Assembly (NCBI GenBank): GCA_000166095.1
Contig: CP002278.1
Coordinates: forward strand, 776,001 to 840,000
DNA length: 64,000 bases
Direction of reading: 5' to 3'
From: Methanothermus fervidus DSM 2088
Lineage (GTDB): Archaea; Methanobacteriota; Methanobacteria; DSM-2088; Methanothermaceae
Position 1 is the first letter of the stretch. Every line of letters begins with the position of its first letter. The notes beneath the pieces were generated by a model that ran no database searches, was not told the DNA's origin, and saw nothing but the letters and a program-made list of their open reading frames with translations. The translations under genes were made by a program, and so were the position numbers. This document shows, piece after piece, positions 59,233 to 64,000 of this stretch.

Positions 59233-59772
59233 ATGGTCTTAACTGCAATAATCAAAGATGAAATTCAAATACCAGATGAAGTAGATGTTAAGATAGATGA
59301 TCATAAAGTTAAAGTAAAAGGTCCTAAAGGTGAATTATCAAGAAAATTTGATTATCCTAATGTCAAAATTATAAAGAAAGATGAAAAAATAATTTTAGAA
59401 AGTAGATTTCCAAGAAAAAAAGATAAAGCAATGTTAGGGACCATTAAAGCACATATTAAAAACATGATAAAAGGTGTAACCAAAGGTTTTAAATATACTA
59501 TGAAAATTGTTTATGCTCATTTTCCAATGTCTGTAAAAGTTTCAGGCAGGAAAGTCATAATTGAAAATTTTCTTGGTGAAAGGCATCCAAGAGTCGCTAA
59601 AATTGTTGGTAAAGATACTAAAGTAGAAGTAAAAGATGACAAAGTCTACATTACAGGAATAAACAAAGAACATGTTGGACAGACGATGGCTAACATAGAA
59701 CAAGCAACGAAAATAAAAAGAAGGGATCCACGAGTGTTCCAAGATGGAATATATCTTGTAAGTAAAGAATAG
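59233..59772 (+). CDS. rpl6: Large-subunit ribosomal protein L6
   Basis: uL6 (179 aa) with two tandem L6 folds. The first has VKVKGPKGELSRKFDYPNVK; the second has HFPMSVKVSGRKVIIENFLG followed by RHPRVAKIVG. AGGGTGAT precedes the ATG. Confidence 0.97.
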   Translation: MVLTAIIKDEIQIPDEVDVKIDDHKVKVKGPKGELSRKFDYPNVKIIKKDEKIILESRFPRKKDKAMLGTIKAHIKNMIKGVTKGFKYTMKIVYAHFPMSVKVSGRKVIIENFLGERHPRVAKIVGKDTKVEVKDDKVYITGINKEHVGQTMANIEQATKIKRRDPRVFQDGIYLVSKE

Positions 59773-59790
59773 TGTTAAGGGGTCATAAAA

Positions 59791-60117
59791 ATGAAAAAAA
59801 GATTCAAGAGGCAAGAGTATGCAAGATATAAGAGGTTAGGAGAAAAATGGAGAAGACCTCGGGGAAAAGATAGTAAAATGAGAAGGAAAGAGAAAGGTAA
59901 ACCACCAATGCCTAACATAGGTTACAGGTCACCTAAAGAAACTAGAGGTTTACATCCATCAGGATACGAAGAAGTATTAATACATAATCCAAAAGAACTT
60001 GAAGATTTAGATGCTGAAAAACAGGCTGCAAGAATTTCTGCAAAGGTTGGTAAAAGAAAAAAAGCTTTAATTTTAGAAAAGGCTAAAGAACTTGGAATTA
60101 AGGTGTTAAACCCTTAA
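59791..60117 (+). CDS. rpl32e: Large-subunit ribosomal protein L32e
   Basis: eL32 in a short archaeal form (108 aa): [40 protein letters not shown] and a helical C-terminus. AGGGGTCAT precedes the ATG. Confidence 0.95.
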   Translation: MKKRFKRQEYARYKRLGEKWRRPRGKDSKMRRKEKGKPPMPNIGYRSPKETRGLHPSGYEEVLIHNPKELEDLDAEKQAARISAKVGKRKKALILEKAKELGIKVLNP

Positions 60118-60132
60118 TAGGGAGGAAAAGTT

Positions 60133-60582
60133 ATGGATCTTAGTACTCAAAAGAGATTAGCCGCAGATATTCTCAAAGTTGGAGTAAACCGTGTATGGAT
60201 AGATCCAGACAGAGTAGACGAAGTTGCTAGAGCTATAACTAGAGAAAGCATTAAAAAATTAATCAAAGAAGGTGCAATAAAAGCTAAACAAAAAAAAGGT
60301 ATAAGTAGATATAGGGCAAGAAAAATCGCAATGCAGAAGAAAAAAGGTAGAAGAAGAGGAAAAGGTAGTATAAAAGGTGCTAAAGGAGCCAGAATGCCTA
60401 AAAAAAGAGCATGGATATCCAGAATACGTGCATTAAGGAGAACTTTAAAAGAATTACGAGATAAAAGGAAAATTAGCACAAAAACATATCGTAAAATTTA
60501 TAGAATGGCCAAAGGCGGAATGTTTAGAAGTAAAGCTCATATGAATGCATATATTAAAGAACATGGGTTATTAAGAAGATAA
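60133..60582 (+). CDS. rpl19e: Large-subunit ribosomal protein L19e
   Basis: eL19 (149 aa). [20 protein letters not shown] and [20 protein letters not shown] are diagnostic; the long basic C-terminal helix is present. GGGAGGAAAAG lies upstream. Confidence 0.96.
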   Translation: MDLSTQKRLAADILKVGVNRVWIDPDRVDEVARAITRESIKKLIKEGAIKAKQKKGISRYRARKIAMQKKKGRRRGKGSIKGAKGARMPKKRAWISRIRALRRTLKELRDKRKISTKTYRKIYRMAKGGMFRSKAHMNAYIKEHGLLRR

Positions 60583-60595
60583 TGGAGGAGAAGTG

Positions 60596-61177
60596 ATGGC
60601 ACACGGGCCAAGATACAGAGTACCATTCAGAAGGAAAAGAGAAGGTAAGACAAATTATAGGACTAGAATGAAATTAATAGAGAGTGGCAAACCAAGGTTT
60701 GTTGTTAGAATTACAAATCAGCATGTTATAGCGCAAGTTATAGATGTAGATTTTGATGGTGATAAAACATTAGTGTCTGCACATTCTAAACAACTTCAAA
60801 AAATGGGTTGGCTTGGTAATACCAAAAACACTCCTGCAGCATATTTAACAGGGTTTTTATGTGGTAAACGAGCCGTAAAAAAAGGAATCAAAGAAGCTGT
60901 TTTAGACATTGGACTTAGAACACCGACAAAAGGTGCAAAGGTTTTTGCAGCACTTAAAGGTGCAGTGGATGCAGGCATGAATATTCCACATAGCGAACAT
61001 ATATTTCCAACTGAAGATAGAATAAAAGGAGAACATATAGCAAAATACGCAAAATTGCTGGATGAAGAAGAATGTAAAAGGAAGTTTTCTCATTACTTCA
61101 AAAGAGGTCTTCCACCTACGAAATTACCAGAGCATTTTACGGAAATCAAGAAAAAAATAATTGAGGCAGAAACATGA
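60596..61177 (+). CDS. rpl18: Large-subunit ribosomal protein L18
   Basis: uL18 (193 aa, archaeal L18/L5e form), a 5S rRNA-binding protein. It begins [40 protein letters not shown] is conserved. ATG 60596 lies seven bases after GGAGGAG; the GTG just before it is not needed. It overlaps rps5 by four bases. Confidence 0.96.
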   Translation: MAHGPRYRVPFRRKREGKTNYRTRMKLIESGKPRFVVRITNQHVIAQVIDVDFDGDKTLVSAHSKQLQKMGWLGNTKNTPAAYLTGFLCGKRAVKKGIKEAVLDIGLRTPTKGAKVFAALKGAVDAGMNIPHSEHIFPTEDRIKGEHIAKYAKLLDEEECKRKFSHYFKRGLPPTKLPEHFTEIKKKIIEAET

Positions 61178-61803
61178 GTGTAGATATAGAAGAATGGGAG
61201 CCAAAAACAAAAGTAGGTAGGATGGTTAAAGAAGGCGTAATAACAGATATAGATGAAATTTTGAAAAAAGGACTTCCTATAATGGAGCATGAAATTGTAG
61301 ATATTTTACTTCCTGATTTGGAAGAAGAAGTTTTAGATGTAAATTTAGTACAGAGAATGCATAAATCAGGTAGAAAAGTAAGATTTAGAGTCACAGTAGC
61401 TGTTGGAAATAAAGATGGATATGTTGGCGTTGGTGTGGGAAAAGCCAAAGAAGTTGGACCAGCAATTAGAAAAGCAATAGACAATGCTAAATACAACATA
61501 ATAAAAGTTAGAAGAGGTTGTGGAGATTGGGGATGCATCTGTGGGGAAAAACACTCAATACCATTTAAAGTAACAGGTAAATGTGGAAGTGTTAGAGTTA
61601 CTCTTTTACCTGCACCTAGGGGTGTAGGTTTAGCAATTGGAGATGTAGGAAAAGCAGTTTTAAGGTTAGCTGGTATTGAGGATGTATGGTCAAGAACAAA
61701 AGGTAAAACTCAAACAACTATTAATTTTGCTAAAGCAACTTTTGATGCTTTGAAACGATTAAATTACATGAAAGTCAAAGAAAGTACACCGAGCTCTCAG
61801 TAG
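61174..61803 (+). CDS. rps5: Small-subunit ribosomal protein S5
   Basis: uS5 (209 aa, archaeal S5/S2e form). The dsRBD-like part has [20 protein letters not shown] and [12 protein letters not shown] loop with three nearby cysteines ([14 protein letters not shown]) follows, then the C-terminal [20 protein letters not shown]. Confidence 0.97.
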   Translation: MSVDIEEWEPKTKVGRMVKEGVITDIDEILKKGLPIMEHEIVDILLPDLEEEVLDVNLVQRMHKSGRKVRFRVTVAVGNKDGYVGVGVGKAKEVGPAIRKAIDNAKYNIIKVRRGCGDWGCICGEKHSIPFKVTGKCGSVRVTLLPAPRGVGLAIGDVGKAVLRLAGIEDVWSRTKGKTQTTINFAKATFDALKRLNYMKVKESTPSSQ

Positions 61804-61812
61804 GTGAAAATA

Positions 61813-62268
61813 ATGTATGCAGTTGTTAGAGTAAGGGGAAGAGTAGGTGTTAGAAGAGACATAGCAGATACTCTTAAGATGCTTAGACTTCACAGAGTAA
61901 ATCATGCTGTACTTGTCGATGAGACTCCAAGTTATGAAGGAATGTTACAAAAAGCAAAAGATTACATTACATGGGGAGAAATAGACTTAGATACACTTGT
62001 TGAATTAATTAAAAAACGGGGTAGATTACCAGGAAACAAAAGAGTTGACGAGGAATATTTCAAAGAACTTGGTTATTCTTCTATAAAAGAATTTGCAAAA
62101 GCATTGCTTAACAATGAAACTTCTCTAGAAGATGCAGGGCTAAAACCAGTATTTAGGTTACATCCTCCAAGAAAAGGTTATGAAAGTGTAAAAAAACCAT
62201 TTTCAGAAGGCGGAAGCTTAGGTTATCGTGGAAAAAAAATAAATGAATTATTAAAAAGAATGATTTAG
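61813..62268 (+). CDS. rpl30: Large-subunit ribosomal protein L30
   Basis: uL30 in the long archaeal L30/L7e form (151 aa): [20 protein letters not shown] and [22 protein letters not shown] 61813 follows AGGTGA; a GTG nine bases upstream is part of that ribosome binding site. Confidence 0.96.
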   Translation: MYAVVRVRGRVGVRRDIADTLKMLRLHRVNHAVLVDETPSYEGMLQKAKDYITWGEIDLDTLVELIKKRGRLPGNKRVDEEYFKELGYSSIKEFAKALLNNETSLEDAGLKPVFRLHPPRKGYESVKKPFSEGGSLGYRGKKINELLKRMI

Positions 62269-62278
62269 GAGGGAAAAA

Positions 62279-62710
62279 ATGATACGAAAACGACGAAAAA
62301 TTACGAGGATGAGAGGAACAAGGACTGTCGGTGGTGGCAGTGCAAAAAAAAGAAGAGGTGCAGGAAATCGTGGTGGAAGGGGAATGGCCGGAAGCCACAA
62401 GCATCTCTGGACATGGATTGTCAAATATAAGCCAGATCATTTTGGTAAAAGAGGATTTAAGCGTCCAAAAGCAGTTACAAGAGAAGTAAAAAGTATAAAT
62501 TTAAAAGAAATTGATGAAAAATTAGATGAATTGTTAGAAAAAAATTTAGCAGAAGAAAAGAATGGAATGATATATATTGATTTGGAAAAATTAGGATATG
62601 ATAAGTTGTTAGGTGCTGGTCAAATATCAAGGCCTATATCAGTTAAATCACCAGAAATTTCAAAAAAAGCTAAAGAAAAAATAATAGAGGCTGGTGGAGA
62701 AATTAGATAG
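62279..62710 (+). CDS. rpl15: Large-subunit ribosomal protein L15
   Basis: uL15 (143 aa) with the very basic glycine-rich start RKITRMRGTRTVGGGSAKKR followed by GAGNRGGRGMAGSHKH and a C-terminal helical-beta part. GGAGGG precedes the ATG. It is the last ribosomal gene before secY. Confidence 0.96.
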   Translation: MIRKRRKITRMRGTRTVGGGSAKKRRGAGNRGGRGMAGSHKHLWTWIVKYKPDHFGKRGFKRPKAVTREVKSINLKEIDEKLDELLEKNLAEEKNGMIYIDLEKLGYDKLLGAGQISRPISVKSPEISKKAKEKIIEAGGEIR

Positions 62711-62720
62711 GTGAAATGAA

Positions 62721-64000
62721 TTGCAAGAAGTTTCTAAATTAAAAAGAAGTTTTGAACCAATATTTTCTATATTACCTTATGTAAAGGCGCCTGCATACAG
62801 AGTTCCACTTAAAGAAAAATTAAAATGGACAGGAATAGTTTTAATATTATATTACTTACTTACACAAATACCTCTTTATGGTCTTAGCCCTACTGCTGTT
62901 GACCAATTTGCACAATTAAGAGCTGTTATAGCCGGTAGTTATGGATCAATATTAACTTTAGGTATTGGACCAATTGTGACAGCTTCAATAGTATTGCAAC
63001 TACTAGTAGGTGGAAAAATTTTAAGGTTAGATTTGTCTAGACATGAAGATAGAGCATTTTTCCAAAGTTTCCAAAAACTTTTATCGATAATTTTTGTTGT
63101 ATTGGAAGGAAGTGCACTGATAGTAAGCGGTGCCCTTCCACCAATCTCACAAGCCTTTGCACCAATTTTACTCCTTCAAATTGTAATAGGAGGAATTTTA
63201 GTAATTTATCTTGATGAAGTTGTATCCAAATGGGGACTTGGAAGCGGGGTTGGACTTTTCATAGCTGCAGGAGTTTCACAAGCAATAATTGTAGGAGCAT
63301 TTAATCCATTTCCATCCCCTGCACAACCAGGAGTCCCTGCTGGTAGAATAACAGGGTTTATATATCTTCTAGCAACAGGACAAATGCCAGATTTCCAAAC
63401 ATATCTATTGCCAGTTATATCATTGATATTTGTATTTTTAGTTGTTGTGTATGCAGAAAGTATGCGTGTAGAAATTCCAATAGCACATGGTGGTGGAAAA
63501 TATCTTAAAGTTCCAATTCAAAAATATCCAATCAAATTTTTATACCCAAGTAACATGCCTGTAATTCTCACAAGTGCACTTCTTGTCAATCTTCAAATGA
63601 TTGCAATGATGTTCCAAAAGATTGGTCATCCAATACTTGGCATTGTTGAAAGAGGCAGGCCAATAAGTGGTTTAGTTTATTATTTAAGCCCGCCACGTGG
63701 AATAGATGTATTATTGGTAGATCCCGCCCATGCATTGATTTATGGAATTGTATTTATATCTCTTTGTATTGTTTTTGCATGGTTCTGGGTAGAAGTGGCA
63801 AATTTAGGTCCTAGAGATCTTGCAGATCAGTTATATAAAATGGGTATTAAAATACCAGGGTTTAGGGGAAGCAAAAGACATATCGAAAGAATATTGAATA
63901 GATACATCCCACCATTAACAATCCTTGGAGGAGCATTTGTAGGATTCCTAGCTTTTGGAGCAGATCTAACAGGGTCCTTAGGTGGAGGCACTGGTGTATT
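62721..64000 (+). CDS. secY: Protein translocase subunit SecY (3' end outside window)
   Basis: Pore-forming subunit of the Sec translocon. The start is TTG 62721, six bases after AGGTGA. The frame is open to the end of the window (about 426 codons; SecY is usually ~440-480 aa). The N-terminal FEPIFSILPYVKAPAYRVPL, plug-region SILTLGIGPIVTASIVLQLL, multiple hydrophobic helices and the later YPIKFLYPSNMPVILTSAL all fit archaeal SecY. A nearby ATG (62716) is in another frame and stops after eight codons. Confidence 0.95.
   Translation, partial: MQEVSKLKRSFEPIFSILPYVKAPAYRVPLKEKLKWTGIVLILYYLLTQIPLYGLSPTAVDQFAQLRAVIAGSYGSILTLGIGPIVTASIVLQLLVGGKILRLDLSRHEDRAFFQSFQKLLSIIFVVLEGSALIVSGALPPISQAFAPILLLQIVIGGILVIYLDEVVSKWGLGSGVGLFIAAGVSQAIIVGAFNPFPSPAQPGVPAGRITGFIYLLATGQMPDFQTYLLPVISLIFVFLVVVYAESMRVEIPIAHGGGKYLKVPIQKYPIKFLYPSNMPVILTSALLVNLQMIAMMFQKIGHPILGIVERGRPISGLVYYLSPPRGIDVLLVDPAHALIYGIVFISLCIVFAWFWVEVANLGPRDLADQLYKMGIKIPGFRGSKRHIERILNRYIPPLTILGGAFVGFLAFGADLTGSLGGGTGV

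Noticed and set aside
62716-62742. ATG at 62716 as secY start
   Set aside because: That frame stops after eight codons; TTG 62721 in the SecY frame has the correct distance to AGGTGA.

Overview
The window is chromosomal DNA from a methanogenic archaeon, most likely of the order Methanobacteriales and probably thermophilic. F420-dependent methylene-tetrahydromethanopterin dehydrogenase (Mtd) and a CfbB-type diamide synthase for coenzyme F430 point to methanogenesis. Archaeal hallmarks are DP2 DNA polymerase, an exosome/proteasome superoperon, archaeal RNase P proteins, RpoP and archaeal ribosomal operon order. The DNA is visibly AT-rich, while the single tRNA is about 64% G+C (47 of 73 bases counted), which suggests growth at high temperature. 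A Methanothermus-like genus would fit, but the genus is inference. GGAGGTGA-type Shine-Dalgarno sequences are common and TTG/GTG starts are frequent.

Layout. 1-4.7 kb: serine hydroxymethyltransferase (5' end cut by the window), an iron-sulfur flavoprotein, DUF192, an ArsA/Get3 ATPase and a polysaccharide flippase. 4.8-8.8 kb: nucleotide-sugar genes (UDP-glucose dehydrogenase, a UDP-xylose-synthase-like enzyme, a glycosyltransferase, a UDP-sugar 4-epimerase). 9-12.5 kb: mtd, a radical SAM protein, an M42 peptidase and archaeoflavoprotein AfpA. 12.6-21 kb: a TPR protein, then the RNA-processing/proteasome superoperon (L15e, an exosome-associated protein, RNase P Rpp30 and Pop5, PsmA, SBDS, Rrp4, Rrp41, Rrp42, L37Ae, RpoP, Brix, Pcc1, prefoldin beta). 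21.3-27 kb: a proteasome-like DUF2121 protein, a frameshifted metallo-hydrolase, a tRNA-Thr overlapped by both neighbours, chorismate synthase, a decayed IS605-type element, CbiF and small membrane or hypothetical genes, then an exported PLC-like protein with a decayed second copy behind it.

27.3-50.3 kb is the most unusual part. It holds a ModA/ModB transporter without an adjacent ATPase, and two giant exported, membrane-anchored CobN-like proteins (1389 and 1661 aa). Their last ~700 bp are nearly identical at DNA level although the rest has diverged. The second CobN is followed by a MotA/TolQ/ExbB channel protein. Between the two lie cell-surface polymer genes, serA, cfbB, a ferredoxin-radical SAM fusion and polC, which carries a 305-residue intein ending in His-Gln at the catalytic site.

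50.35-64 kb: the ribosomal protein operon, from a SPOUT methyltransferase through rpl3-rpl4-rpl23-rpl2-rps19-rpl22-rps3-rpl29-eIF1-rnp1-rps17-rpl14-rpl24-rps4e-rpl5-rps14-rps8-rpl6-rpl32e-rpl19e-rpl18-rps5-rpl30-rpl15 to secY, which runs off the window. Its first gene appears to be transcribed leaderless. The best candidate for an under-described system is the pair of surface CobN proteins with their ExbB-like partner. They may form a proton-motive-force-coupled tetrapyrrole or metal handling device at the cell surface, kept uniform at their C-terminal ends by gene conversion.
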